Below, one piece after another: positions 1 through 8,017 of a stretch of DNA of 64,000 nucleotides. Each line of letters begins with the position of its first letter. The stretch's first letter is position 1. The notes under the pieces are model-generated. The model made no database searches and was not told the origin of the DNA. It was given only the letters and a program-made list of their open reading frames with translations. The stretch covers positions 248,001-312,000 of the forward strand of contig JBIISM010000001.1 of NCBI GenBank assembly GCA_044341025.1, read 5' to 3'. A program made the position numbers and the translations under genes. This DNA is from JABMMZ01 sp044341025 (GTDB lineage Bacteria; Bacteroidota; Bacteroidia; NS11-12g; UBA955).

Positions 1-693
1 ATTTTAGCACTTTTTTTAATGATTTTAAGCACTGTTTGTCTAGCGCAAGAGGGTTTTAAATTTGGTCCTCAAGTGGCTTTCATCACCTCAAGAACACATG
101 TTTTGGACAAATTGCCTGATAACTATAATTTCAGATTTAAATCTGGTTTTAAACTTGGTTTTAGTGCTCAATACGGGTTCACTCCGAGGTTTGTATTGGG
201 TACAGGTTTGTCTTATGTTAACAAAGGCTACCGTGTGTTTAACGATACCAACAGCAAGGGCAATGTTTTGAAGAGCAATTCAAGTCATATTGAGCTACCT
301 GTTAACATGATTTTTAAATTCAAAATGGGAGCCTCCTCAAGGATGCGTTTTTTGTTGGGTGGCACCTTGAATTATCAACTACAAACAGATCAAAAAATCT
401 TGGCAAACGAAGGCAACACTTTTGCCATCACAGAAAGCAAGCAACAGCAGCTTTATCCAATGTTAAATACAGGGGTAGAAATAGCCAGTGAAAACAAAGC
501 TGGGAATGTGTTTGTGTTTGGTGTTTATTATAGCCAAGCCTTCAGCAATCAAAGTATCTTACATATATCGGGTTCGAAAGCTTCTAATGCGGATGTTTTT
601 TCATTGGGCTACAGAGGATCATACATAGGAATAGGCCTTTCGTATTTGTTTGATCTCAAGAATTTTAAGAAGGAAGAAGTTTTCTTTTATTGA
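1..693 (+). CDS. Outer-membrane beta-barrel protein, 5' end cut by window
   Basis: The frame is open to base 1, so the true start lies upstream; the first visible residues (ILALFLMILSTVCLAQ) are the hydrophobic end of a signal peptide followed by a likely cleavage site after LAQ. About 210 residues of mature protein follow, made of alternating polar/hydrophobic segments with glycine and aromatic residues (for example GFKLGFSAQYGFTPRF, FVFGVYYSQAF, YIGIGLSYLF) and ending close to an aromatic strand. This is the pattern of the PorT-like outer-membrane barrel family (PF13568 type) common in Bacteroidota. The ligand or role cannot be read from the sequence. No partner gene is visible on its 3' side; the next gene has its own promoter. 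Confidence 0.7.
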   Translation: MLALFLMILSTVCLAQEGFKFGPQVAFITSRTHVLDKLPDNYNFRFKSGFKLGFSAQYGFTPRFVLGTGLSYVNKGYRVFNDTNSKGNVLKSNSSHIELPVNMIFKFKMGASSRMRFLLGGTLNYQLQTDQKILANEGNTFAITESKQQQLYPMLNTGVEIASENKAGNVFVFGVYYSQAFSNQSILHISGSKASNADVFSLGYRGSYIGIGLSYLFDLKNFKKEEVFFY

Positions 694-765
694 TTTTTTG
701 GGTTTCTATTGAAACAAAAGGACAAATAATTGCCTTAAGTTAGCATTTAAAATGCATGTTATTTT

Positions 766-809
766 TTTGTTAATGGCATAATATTTCTCATTTAAGTTTG
801 TTACATTTG
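766..809 (+). promoter_or_regulatory. Putative speA promoter
   Basis: A TTTG (766-769) lies 23 bases before TAAGTTTG (793-800), fitting the Bacteroidota -33/-7 pattern TTG...TAnnTTTG. A second perfect TAnnTTTG (TACATTTG, 802-809) follows one base later, so there may be two overlapping start sites. The leader to ATG 847 would be about 30-45 bases. Confidence 0.55.
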
Positions 810-846
810 CAAGAATTATACAATCTAAGTAACTTACATTTTAAAT

Positions 847-2241
847 ATGAAAGACAAATATGTTGATTTGATCAACCAAACTTTTGATTTTCCAGTTGAT
901 GAATTTGGCCTTAATGAAGACAAAGAATTGACATTTCATGACATTCCTTTGATGGATTTGGTTGAGCAATACGGCACTCCGCTTAAGTTTACCTATTTGC
1001 CGAGAATTTCAGAAAATATTAAAAAGGCACGTACATGGTTCAATGTTGCCATGGCCAAAGTAGATTACAAAGCTAAATATCATTACTGTTATTGTACTAA
1101 AAGTTCCCACTTTGCACACGTTCTAGAAGAGGTACTTCGCAACGATGTTCATCTAGAAACATCTTCGGCTTTTGATATCAACTTGATTTTATCGCTTTTT
1201 GAACAAGGTTTAATCAGTAAAGAAAAATACATTGTATGCAATGGATTTAAACTGCAACCTTATGTTGACAATATTGCATTGATCATAAATGAAGGGTTTA
1301 GCAATGTTATTCCGGTAATTGACAATATTAGAGAGATTGATTTATTGGCCAAGGCAGTTCAGGGAGATTTTAAAGTTGGTTTGCGCATCGCTGCAGAGGA
1401 AGAACCTAAGTTTCCTTTTTATACTTCACGATTAGGCATTGGGTACAAGGATATCGTTCCATTGTATAAGGAGAAGATTCAAAAGAACAAACACATGAGC
1501 CTAAAGATGCTGCATTTCTTTATCAATACTGGAATTGAGGATGATGCATACTATTGGAATGAATTGCACAAATGTCTAAATGTGTATTGCGAATTGAAGA
1601 AAATGTGTCCAGAATTGGATAGTTTAAATATTGGCGGCGGGTTTCCAATCAAGAATTCATTAAAGTTCGATTTTGATTATGAGTACATGGCCTCGGAAAT
1701 TGTTGCTCAAGTTAAACAAGTATGCGACAGCAATGGCGTTCCTGAGCCCGATATTTTCACTGAGTTTGGTTCATTTACTGTTGGAGAAAGTGGGGGAGCC
1801 ATCTTCAAAATTGAATATCAAAAAGTTCAGAATGATAGAGAAAAATGGAATATGATTGATAGTAGTTTTATGACTACGCTTCCAGATTCATGGGCCATCA
1901 ATAAAAAGTTCATTATGTTTCCATTAAACAATTGGGAAAAGAACTACGAACGTGTATTGTTAGGCGGTATTACCTGTGACAGTGATGATTATTATAACAG
2001 TGAGCAACACGCCAATGCAATTTATCTCCCAGTTTTTGATGAAAATGATCCGTTGTATATTGGATACTTTCACTGCGGTGCATACCAAGAAAGCATTGGT
2101 GGATTCGGCGGTATTCAGCATTGCTTAACACCTTCGCCAAAACATATTATTATATCACTTGATGAAAATGGCGATTACAACACCAAGTTGTTTTCAAAAG
2201 AGCAGACTTATAAGAGTATGCTAAAAACTTTAGGGTATTAG
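847..2241 (+). CDS. speA: Biosynthetic arginine decarboxylase (PLP, alanine-racemase fold)
   Basis: 464 aa, the normal length of the Bacteroidota arginine decarboxylase, which converts arginine to agmatine for polyamine synthesis in the cytoplasm. The N-terminal PLP barrel has the conserved YCYCTKSSHF segment (about residues 80-89, with a candidate PLP lysine) and LETSSAFDIN; the phosphate-binding glycine loop is LNIGGGFP (about 259-266); EFGSFTVGESGG and CGAYQESIGGFGG near the end match the C-terminal beta domain and active-site tyrosine region of group IV decarboxylases. The ATG follows a good TAnnTTTG promoter and the gene ends at a strong bidirectional terminator, so it is monocistronic. 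It could act on a related diamino acid, but similarity to the flavobacterial arginine enzyme is high throughout. Confidence 0.9.
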   Translation: MKDKYVDLINQTFDFPVDEFGLNEDKELTFHDIPLMDLVEQYGTPLKFTYLPRISENIKKARTWFNVAMAKVDYKAKYHYCYCTKSSHFAHVLEEVLRNDVHLETSSAFDINLILSLFEQGLISKEKYIVCNGFKLQPYVDNIALIINEGFSNVIPVIDNIREIDLLAKAVQGDFKVGLRIAAEEEPKFPFYTSRLGIGYKDIVPLYKEKIQKNKHMSLKMLHFFINTGIEDDAYYWNELHKCLNVYCELKKMCPELDSLNIGGGFPIKNSLKFDFDYEYMASEIVAQVKQVCDSNGVPEPDIFTEFGSFTVGESGGAIFKIEYQKVQNDREKWNMIDSSFMTTLPDSWAINKKFIMFPLNNWEKNYERVLLGGITCDSDDYYNSEQHANAIYLPVFDENDPLYIGYFHCGAYQESIGGFGGIQHCLTPSPKHIIISLDENGDYNTKLFSKEQTYKSMLKTLGY

Positions 2242-2251
2242 AAAATATTAT

Positions 2252-2290
2252 CCCATAAAAAAACCCGCTTAAAGCGGGTTTTTTTATGGG
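2252..2290. terminator. Bidirectional terminator between speA and the DUF3467 gene
   Basis: GC-rich stem ACCCGCTT/AAGCGGGT flanked by A-run and T-run, further extended by CCCATAAAA/TTTTATGGG. It sits between convergent genes and can serve both strands. Confidence 0.9.
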
Positions 2291-2300
2291 TGTTAATGTC

Positions 2301-2627
2301 TTATGCTTGTCCAGTCATGCCGCCGAAATTAATTGGAAAGCCATTGTTTCCGCCATTGCCTTCAATGTCAACCTCGCCAAAGTTTGTTTCAAATTTTTGC
2401 ATATTATCTCCTAAAGCAAATAACAAACGCTTCGCATGTTGCGGGGTCATAATTATGCGGCTTTTTACTTTGCCTTTAGGTATGCCTGGTAAAATGCGCA
2501 CAAAATCTATAATGAATTCAGCTTGGCTATGCGTGATGATAGCCAAATTGCTGTACGTGCCTTCCGCTACTTCTTCAGACAATTCGATGTCAATGGGTTG
2601 GTCGATTATTTCGTTTTTATTGCTCAT
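2301..2627 (-). CDS. DUF3467 family protein
   Basis: 108 aa, a small acidic cytoplasmic protein typical of Bacteroidota (DUF3467). The core reads YSNLAIITHSQAEFIIDF, then RILPGIPKGKVKSRIIMTPQHAKRLLFALGDNMQKFE, the family signature of a sheet plus a helix; a Gly/Asn-rich tail follows (EGNGGNNGFPINFGGM). No catalytic motif is visible and the function of the family is not established. It ends at the terminator shared with speA and starts behind a TATATTTG element, divergent from the DUF4920 gene. Confidence 0.85.
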   Translation of the reverse strand: MSNKNEIIDQPIDIELSEEVAEGTYSNLAIITHSQAEFIIDFVRILPGIPKGKVKSRIIMTPQHAKRLLFALGDNMQKFETNFGEVDIEGNGGNNGFPINFGGMTGQA

Positions 2628-2641
2628 GGTAAATTGAAGTT

Positions 2642-2649
2642 CAAATATA
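2642..2649 (-). promoter_or_regulatory. -7 element of the DUF3467 gene
   Basis: TATATTTG on the minus strand, 14 bases before ATG 2627. No convincing -33 element was seen. Confidence 0.45.
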
Positions 2650-2658
2650 AATCCTAAA

Positions 2659-2692
2659 TTTGGTAAATAAATCTTAATTCCAATTAAATTTG
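2659..2692 (+). promoter_or_regulatory. Putative promoter of the DUF4920 lipoprotein gene
   Basis: TTTG (2659-2662), 22-base spacer, TAAATTTG (2685-2692); ATG at 2712, so the leader is about 12-15 bases. The region is divergent with the DUF3467 promoter. Confidence 0.55.
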
Positions 2693-2711
2693 TAAAATCA
2701 TTTAAAAATCC

Positions 2712-3077
2712 ATGAATAAAATATTTGCTCTAACACTCGTGCTTGCTTTGGCCGCTTGCCAATCAAATTCTAAGACCAATACTTTTGGTGAAAAATTCGA
2801 GAACAAAGGTTCCGTTGACTTTAAATCAGCTATGGCATCTTATGCTTCTGGCAAAGACTCTACTTATATTATCACTGGCACGATAGAAAATATTTGCCAA
2901 GGGAAGGGTTGTTGGTTGTCTTTCAAAAATGATTCAACTGAATTTGTGGTTAACACCCATGAGAAATTTAATATGCCAAAAGACAGCAAAGGTAAAAAAG
3001 CGACCGCAAAAGGCCGTTTTACTAAAACAGAAGATGGAGAATTAGAATTTTCTCCAACGGGTGTAACTATTGAGTAG
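2712..3077 (+). CDS. DUF4920 lipoprotein
   Basis: 121 aa. Lipoprotein signal with lipobox LALAAC (cysteine about residue 16), then a short linker. The mature part contains the DUF4920 signature NICQGKGCWLSFKND, with two cysteines (about residues 62 and 66) in a CxxxGCW context, followed by a beta-rich domain resembling an OB fold. The family is periplasmic; the CxxxGCW motif suggests metal or redox chemistry, but this is inference. Neighbours: divergent DUF3467 gene, convergent histidine kinase gene ending 3 bases downstream. Confidence 0.85.
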   Translation: MNKIFALTLVLALAACQSNSKTNTFGEKFENKGSVDFKSAMASYASGKDSTYIITGTIENICQGKGCWLSFKNDSTEFVVNTHEKFNMPKDSKGKKATAKGRFTKTEDGELEFSPTGVTIE

Positions 3078-3080
3078 TTT

Positions 3081-4118
3081 TTAAATAACCTTCTTAAGTG
3101 AAAAGGTAAATGTAGTGCCTTTTCCAATGGTGCTGCTTACCTCAATGGTTTGGTTATGGGCTTCAATAATGTGCTTAACAATTGATAAGCCTAAGCCACT
3201 TCCTCCACTGTTTCTAGACCTACTTTTGTCTGTTCTATAAAAGCGTTCAAATAAACGGGGTAAATGTTCTGCTTCAATCCCTTCGCCATTGTCGGTTACT
3301 TCAATTAAGATGTTTTGGTGTAGGTCGTACAATCCAATGGAGGTAATTCCTTTTTCTTTGCCATAAGCAATGCTGTTGCCTATCAAATTGTTTAATACTT
3401 GACGTATTCTATCTTTATCTGCAAGAATTTTGTAAGGATGGTCGCAATCTTCTTTAAATTGTAGTGTGCAAGAACGTTCTTTGGCTTGTTTTTGGTAGCT
3501 TTCAAATACTTCCTTACACAATTCAGTGATGTCGAATTCATTTACCCTCAGTTTCATTGCATTGCTTTCCATTTTGCTGATATCTAGCAAATCATTAACC
3601 AAGGTATTTAACCTTTCTGCACTTGCAGCTGCCTTTTTCAAAAACAAGACCTTCACTTCTTCATCATCCATTGCTCCGTCTAAAAGGGTTTCTATGTAAC
3701 CTTGAATATTAAATATGGGTGTTTTTAATTCATGCGATACATTGCCCAAAAACTCTTTTCTATATTGCTCGGTGGCTCGCAGTTGAGAAATCTCTTGCTT
3801 TTGGTCGTTTGCCCATTCTATTACTTCTTCATTTACCTGTTTAATAGGATCTAAGTTGTACTCATCAATGTAGCTGGTTTTTTTTAAGCTACTGGTCTTG
3901 AAATGGTGTATGGTTTTATAGATTAATTTTATTTTTCGGTAAATAAATGCCTCTAAACCAAATAAAATAATGATGTAAGTTAGCGTAGCAAAGGTAAATA
4001 AGGCAATTAAGAATTGAAGAAAAGGGATTTTGAAATAGATCAGGAAACCTGTAAAAATAGCACTTAACAACAAAGTTGTTAGCAATGTAATTCTCTCAGG
4101 GGTTGGGTTCTTTATCAC
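3081..4118 (-). CDS. Membrane sensor histidine kinase (PhoR-like)
   Basis: 345 aa. Two closely spaced N-terminal membrane helices (about 11-28 and 33-55) leave almost no periplasmic loop, so the sensor probably reads the membrane or an internal signal. The dimerisation domain carries the phospho-acceptor in FLGNVSHELKTP (His129), and the ATP-binding domain has the N box (RQVLNNLIGNSIAYG), DNGEGI, the F box and GGSGLGLSIVK. There is no recognisable PAS domain. The reading frame overlaps its response regulator by 4 bases (ATGA), so the two are translationally coupled. This arrangement matches the PhoB/PhoR-like pair common in Bacteroidota, but the signal cannot be determined from sequence. Confidence 0.9.
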   Translation of the reverse strand: MIKNPTPERITLLTTLLLSAIFTGFLIYFKIPFLQFLIALFTFATLTYIIILFGLEAFIYRKIKLIYKTIHHFKTSSLKKTSYIDEYNLDPIKQVNEEVIEWANDQKQEISQLRATEQYRKEFLGNVSHELKTPIFNIQGYIETLLDGAMDDEEVKVLFLKKAAASAERLNTLVNDLLDISKMESNAMKLRVNEFDITELCKEVFESYQKQAKERSCTLQFKEDCDHPYKILADKDRIRQVLNNLIGNSIAYGKEKGITSIGLYDLHQNILIEVTDNGEGIEAEHLPRLFERFYRTDKSRSRNSGGSGLGLSIVKHIIEAHNQTIEVSSTIGKGTTFTFSLKKVI

Positions 4119-4801
4119 ACTTCGAATTTATAGCCTACGCCTTTAATTGTTTGAATAAAGTTATCATCCAATTTTTCACGAATTTTTCTGATGTGAACAT
4201 CAATGGTTCTGTCAACCACCAAAACATCATCACCCCAAATAGCTTCTAATATTTGTTCTCTGGTAAACACTTTTCCTGGTTTGCTGGCCAATAATGAAAG
4301 CAATTCAAATTCTTTCTTAGGAAACTGAAGCACTTTACCCAAGTAGGTAACCGAAAAACTTTCTCTATCAATTTTAAGATCCGGGAATTCCATTTTTTCA
4401 TTTGCAGTATTGTCTGCAATATTGCGTCTTAAAATGGCTTTTAACCTTGAAATTAAGACCCTTGGCTTGATAGGTTTAATGATGTAATCATCCGCCCCAG
4501 CTTCAAATCCTGCCAATTCGCTAAATTCTTCACCTCTAGCAGTTAAGAAAATTAATGGGATGTTTTTTAATTGAGGAATTGCTTTAATTTGACGGCATGC
4601 TTCAATTCCATCCATTTCTGGCATCATCACATCCATCAAAATAATGTCAGGCTTTATTTTAGCTGCAATGTTAATCGCCTCTTTTCCATTCATGGCGGCA
4701 ACTACAGTAAAGTTTTCCTTTTTTAAATTGTAACTAAGTAATTCTATAATGTCAATTTCATCATCAACAATCAGAATCTTATAAGAAGTGTGTGAGCTCA
4801 T
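4115..4801 (-). CDS. OmpR/PhoB-family response regulator
   Basis: 228 aa. Receiver domain residues 7-125 with acidic pocket VDDE (13-16), phospho-acceptor Asp57 in ILMDVMMPEMDG, the conserved Thr in LIFLTARG and Lys in DYIIKPIKP. The C-terminal winged-helix DNA-binding domain (about 135-228) shows LLASKPGKVFTREQILEAIWG and VVDRTIDVHIRKIREKL, the recognition helix of the OmpR/PhoB class. It is the first gene of a two-gene operon with the kinase. Its target genes are unknown; phosphate control is the usual guess for this subfamily. Confidence 0.9.
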   Translation of the reverse strand: MSSHTSYKILIVDDEIDIIELLSYNLKKENFTVVAAMNGKEAINIAAKIKPDIILMDVMMPEMDGIEACRQIKAIPQLKNIPLIFLTARGEEFSELAGFEAGADDYIIKPIKPRVLISRLKAILRRNIADNTANEKMEFPDLKIDRESFSVTYLGKVLQFPKKEFELLSLLASKPGKVFTREQILEAIWGDDVLVVDRTIDVHIRKIREKLDDNFIQTIKGVGYKFEV

Positions 4802-4867
4802 AATTTTTTATGGTTCAAAATAAGATATAATAACTGAACAAATAGTTAATTATAGATTAAATAATCA

Positions 4868-6055
4868 TTACGGGAACAATTCTTCCAGCTTTTTTTCTAG
4901 GTCTTCACCTCTCAAATTCTTAGCAATTATTTTACCTTCCTTGTCTATAAGAACAGTAAATGGAATGCCCGAAACCTTATACGTTTTGGCTGGGGCACAC
5001 GCCCAAAATTTTAAATCACTTACTTGTTTCCACGTAAGGCCCAAGCTGTTAATTGAGGACACCCACGACGGTCTGTCTTTATCCAAAGAAACACCATAAA
5101 TTTCAAAGCCTTTTGATTTAAACCTTGCGTATAGGTTTTTCACATTTGGAAACTCCGCTCTGCATGGGCCGCACCAACTGGCCCAAAAATCAATTAACAC
5201 AACTTTACCTCTCAAGTCAGACAACTTTAAAATACTGCCATCTACTTGTGGAAGTTCAATCTCAGGCGCCATTTCGCCAATTTCTAAGAGTTTATTGTTG
5301 TCGTATATGGTTTTTAAGTCGCTGTAGTAATTGCTTTTAATGTCTTTAGGCTCCATGCGCATTTTTAGCGCTTTTATTTTCTGAAAGTCTTGCTCCTCCA
5401 TAAAATTAAACAATACAAAATACGACTCCAGTGGGTCATGAAATTTCAACATAGAATCAATGCTGCTTCTAAATTCTTCTTGTTTGCCTCCAAAGATCAT
5501 TTGCAACTCGTACATCTTTGTTCCATCAGGTTCTTCTGCAATTGCTTTGTCGAGCGCAGCCAATTCATTGTTTGAGCGGGTGTACTGACGAATAAAATTG
5601 TATAAATTTTTTGATTTCTCAGACTTTAATCCAGACACGTCATAATTTAATCCGCTGGGTGTTGGAGATATTTTAACATTTAATTTCGCTCCATTTTCCA
5701 CAACCAATGGCACTGCCGATTGGGTGTTGTATTGAATGTATAAAATACTGGCTTCTGAAATCGGTTTTTTAAAGGTAAAATAACCACTGTCATTGGTCAT
5801 GGTTGAATCGACCAATTCAAGTGAATTGATTCTGAATTTATTCAGGATTACCAAATGGTTGGGATATCCCTCAACTTTTCCGTTGATGGTGTATACTACC
5901 TTGCCGGTAGTTGCTTTAGCACCTGACTTAGCCGTTGTTTTTTTGCTGCTGACCGCTTTGGCTGTCGCTTTGTTTTTTGAAGCTTTAGGTGGTTGTTGCG
6001 CCTGAACTATGAGCAAACCAGCAACAATAAATGCTGTGAAAGTCTTTTTAAACAT
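4868..6055 (-). CDS. TlpA-like periplasmic thioredoxin with DUF4369-type N-terminal domain
   Basis: 395 aa. Signal peptide (1-20), then a low-complexity Lys/Ala/Thr/Ser-rich linker (about 22-52), a beta-rich DUF4369-type domain (about 54-150: YTINGKVEGYPN...), a helical middle, and a C-terminal thioredoxin/AhpC-TSA domain (about 255-395) with VVLIDFWASWCGPCRAEF, i.e. active site WCGPC, and the cis-proline in GIPFTVLID. It should reduce or shuffle disulphides of exported proteins outside the inner membrane. The ATG is only 4 bases behind a TAAATTTG element, which suggests an almost leaderless transcript. The upstream gmhB lies 20 bases away on the same strand and may also read into it. Confidence 0.9.
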   Translation of the reverse strand: MFKKTFTAFIVAGLLIVQAQQPPKASKNKATAKAVSSKKTTAKSGAKATTGKVVYTINGKVEGYPNHLVILNKFRINSLELVDSTMTNDSGYFTFKKPISEASILYIQYNTQSAVPLVVENGAKLNVKISPTPSGLNYDVSGLKSEKSKNLYNFIRQYTRSNNELAALDKAIAEEPDGTKMYELQMIFGGKQEEFRSSIDSMLKFHDPLESYFVLFNFMEEQDFQKIKALKMRMEPKDIKSNYYSDLKTIYDNNKLLEIGEMAPEIELPQVDGSILKLSDLRGKVVLIDFWASWCGPCRAEFPNVKNLYARFKSKGFEIYGVSLDKDRPSWVSSINSLGLTWKQVSDLKFWACAPAKTYKVSGIPFTVLIDKEGKIIAKNLRGEDLEKKLEELFP

Positions 6056-6059
6056 ATTG

Positions 6060-6067
6060 CAAATTTA
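6060..6067 (-). promoter_or_regulatory. -7 element immediately before the TlpA-like gene
   Basis: TAAATTTG on the minus strand; ATG 6055 begins after four bases (CAAT). With the start site normally 4-7 bases behind the G, the transcript would begin at or next to the ATG. Confidence 0.5.
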
Positions 6068-6075
6068 CTTTTTTT

Positions 6076-6573
6076 TTATTGATTGATCTTAAGTATTTCT
6101 TCTTCAAGTAGACGAAATTTATTTGAATTTGGTTGTATCAGTAATCCATGTACCCCAGCTTTTTCAGCGGCTTCTACGTCTCTAGCGGTGTCGCCAATCA
6201 TCAAACTTTTCTTTTTGTCTATATTGTATTTCGCCATTGCTTTTTCCAACATCAATGATTCAGGTTTGCGGCATAAGCACTTGCCTGAAATAGGGTGGTG
6301 TGGGCAATAAAAAAAGTCATCGATTTCTGTGCCATTTTCAAGACATGCATTTTGCAGCTTCTGATGAAAGGATTTTAATTCCTCGTGTGAGTATAGCTTT
6401 TTACCAATGCCACCTTGGTTGGTTACAACGATGGCCAAAAATCCTAATGATTTTACAAGTTTAATGCATTGAACCGCATCCGGCAAAATTTCAAAATCAT
6501 CGATTTGACATACGTAGTCTCCTATTTCTTTGTTTAATACACCATCTCTATCGAAAAAAATTGCCTTTTGCAT
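6076..6573 (-). CDS. gmhB: D-glycero-beta-D-manno-heptose 1,7-bisphosphate 7-phosphatase
   Basis: 165 aa from ATG 6573 (a TTG one codon upstream is less likely). HAD-superfamily enzyme that removes the 7-phosphate in ADP-heptose synthesis for LPS core. Motif I is FFDRDGVLN (Asp nucleophile near residue 8), motif II VVTNQGGIGK, and motif III/IV GDTARDVEAAEKAG. The zinc loop diagnostic of GmhB and histidinol-phosphatase relatives is present: CPHHPISGKCLCRKP. It is followed closely by the TlpA-like gene. A histidinol-phosphatase role is a less likely alternative because no his genes are near. Confidence 0.9.
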   Translation of the reverse strand: MQKAIFFDRDGVLNKEIGDYVCQIDDFEILPDAVQCIKLVKSLGFLAIVVTNQGGIGKKLYSHEELKSFHQKLQNACLENGTEIDDFFYCPHHPISGKCLCRKPESLMLEKAMAKYNIDKKKSLMIGDTARDVEAAEKAGVHGLLIQPNSNKFRLLEEEILKINQ

Positions 6574-6640
6574 CAAATCCTGTTTTTAAAGCTACGAAAT
6601 AAGTACTATTTTGCACCGTTTTTATATAAATTTTATTGAT

Positions 6641-7366
6641 TTGTCCACGAACATAGTTATTATACCCACCTACAACGAGAAAGAGAACGTTGAAGCCATA
6701 ATCAGAAAGGTTATGTCGCTGCCAATTTCCTTTGATGTTTTAATTGTCGACGACAATTCACCCGACGGAACTGCAAATATTGTTAAACAACTGCAGCTAG
6801 AATTTCCAAACCAGCTTAATCTTCTGCAAAGAATGGAAAAAAATGGATTGGGAACGGCTTACATTGCTGGATTTAAATGGTGTTTAGAGCGCAAGTATAA
6901 TTTTATTTTTGAAATGGATGCTGACTTTTCTCACAATCCTGAAGATTTAATGAAGCTTCTTGACGCTTGTGAAAATAAGAAAGCAGGATTAGCTGTTGGC
7001 TCTAGATATATTACAGGTGTAAATGTTGTTAACTGGCCTATGAGCCGTGTTATTATGAGTTATTATGCCAGTGTTTATGTAAGGTTTATTACAGGTATGA
7101 CCATTCGAGATGCTACTGCTGGATTTGTTTGTTACACTAAAGAAACTTTGGAAAGAATCAATTTGGATAAAATTAAATTCAAGGGCTATGCCTTCCAAAT
7201 TGAAATGAAATTTAAAGTTTGGTTGCAAAATATTAATATTATCGAAGTTCCTATCATTTTTACCGACAGAACTCTAGGAACATCCAAAATGAGCAACAAG
7301 ATTTTTAGAGAAGCATTTTTTGGTGTCATCGAGCTGAAAATAAACAGTTGGTTTAATAAAAAATGA
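6641..7366 (+). CDS. Polyprenol-phosphate mannosyltransferase-like GT2 (DPM1 type)
   Basis: 241 aa if started at TTG 6641; a TTG at 6611 is in frame but falls inside a probable -7 element, and no ATG precedes the family start VIIPTYNEKENVEAII. GT-A fold family 2: nucleotide-sugar loop DVLIVDDNSPDGTA (about 32-45), metal-binding DADFSHNPED (about 91-100, DxD), then SRYITG and DATAGFVCYTKETL. The length and absence of C-terminal membrane helices match DPM1-like synthases that load a sugar from GDP-mannose (or a relative) on a lipid phosphate at the cytoplasmic face. The 3' end overlaps pdxH by 4 bases (ATGA), indicating one operon. The exact sugar is not determinable. Confidence 0.85.
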   Translation: MSTNIVIIPTYNEKENVEAIIRKVMSLPISFDVLIVDDNSPDGTANIVKQLQLEFPNQLNLLQRMEKNGLGTAYIAGFKWCLERKYNFIFEMDADFSHNPEDLMKLLDACENKKAGLAVGSRYITGVNVVNWPMSRVIMSYYASVYVRFITGMTIRDATAGFVCYTKETLERINLDKIKFKGYAFQIEMKFKVWLQNINIIEVPIIFTDRTLGTSKMSNKIFREAFFGVIELKINSWFNKK

Positions 7367-8007
7367 CACACAACGAGCAAATAGCGGCCTTAAGAAAAGA
7401 TTACAGACATTCTGAATTGCTGGAATCAGAGGTGGATGCTGATCCAATCATGCTTTTTCATCTATGGTTTAAACAAGCCATTGAATCTGAAATTACAGAA
7501 CCTAATGCCATGTGCTTGTCGACCATTGCAGATGGAAAACCAGAAAGCAGAATCGTGCTTTTAAAAGGCATAGAACACCATGGCTTCGTTTTTTACACCA
7601 ACTACAATAGCCATAAAGGGCAGCAAATTGAGCAAAATGCGAATGTGCATTTAAATTTTGCATGGTTAGAATTGGAAAGACAAATAAGAATTAAGGGCAT
7701 TGCACACAAGATAAGCCAGGCTGAAAGTGATCTGTATTTTGCCTCAAGACCATTTGAAAGCAGAGTAGGGGCTATTGTTAGCGCTCAAAGTGAAACCGTT
7801 GAATCACGAAAAGTATTAGAATATTCTATGTCTGAGGCATTGACAAAATACCAAGGGACAAATCCGCCTCGACCAGAACATTGGGGTGGTTATGTGGTTA
7901 TTCCTGAGGCAATTGAATTTTGGCAGGGTAGGACTGGCCGTTTACACGACAGACTTTTATACACCAAAGAAGATCAAGCTTGGAAAATTGATAGGCTGTG
8001 CCCTTGA
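7363..8007 (+). CDS. pdxH: Pyridoxamine 5'-phosphate oxidase
   Basis: 214 aa, standard length. FMN-dependent enzyme that oxidises PNP/PMP to pyridoxal 5'-phosphate. The family core is intact: AMCLSTIADGKPESRIVLLKG (start of FMN binding), FVFYTNYNSHKGQQI, RQIRIKGIAHKIS, FASRPFESRVGAIVSAQS, and the C-terminal signature EFWQGRTGRLHDR. The start ATG overlaps the stop of the glycosyltransferase gene (ATGA). Together with pdxJ at 35.3 kb it indicates the DXP-dependent vitamin B6 pathway. Confidence 0.95.
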   Translation: MTHNEQIAALRKDYRHSELLESEVDADPIMLFHLWFKQAIESEITEPNAMCLSTIADGKPESRIVLLKGIEHHGFVFYTNYNSHKGQQIEQNANVHLNFAWLELERQIRIKGIAHKISQAESDLYFASRPFESRVGAIVSAQSETVESRKVLEYSMSEALTKYQGTNPPRPEHWGGYVVIPEAIEFWQGRTGRLHDRLLYTKEDQAWKIDRLCP

Positions 8008-8017
8008 GCAAGAAGAA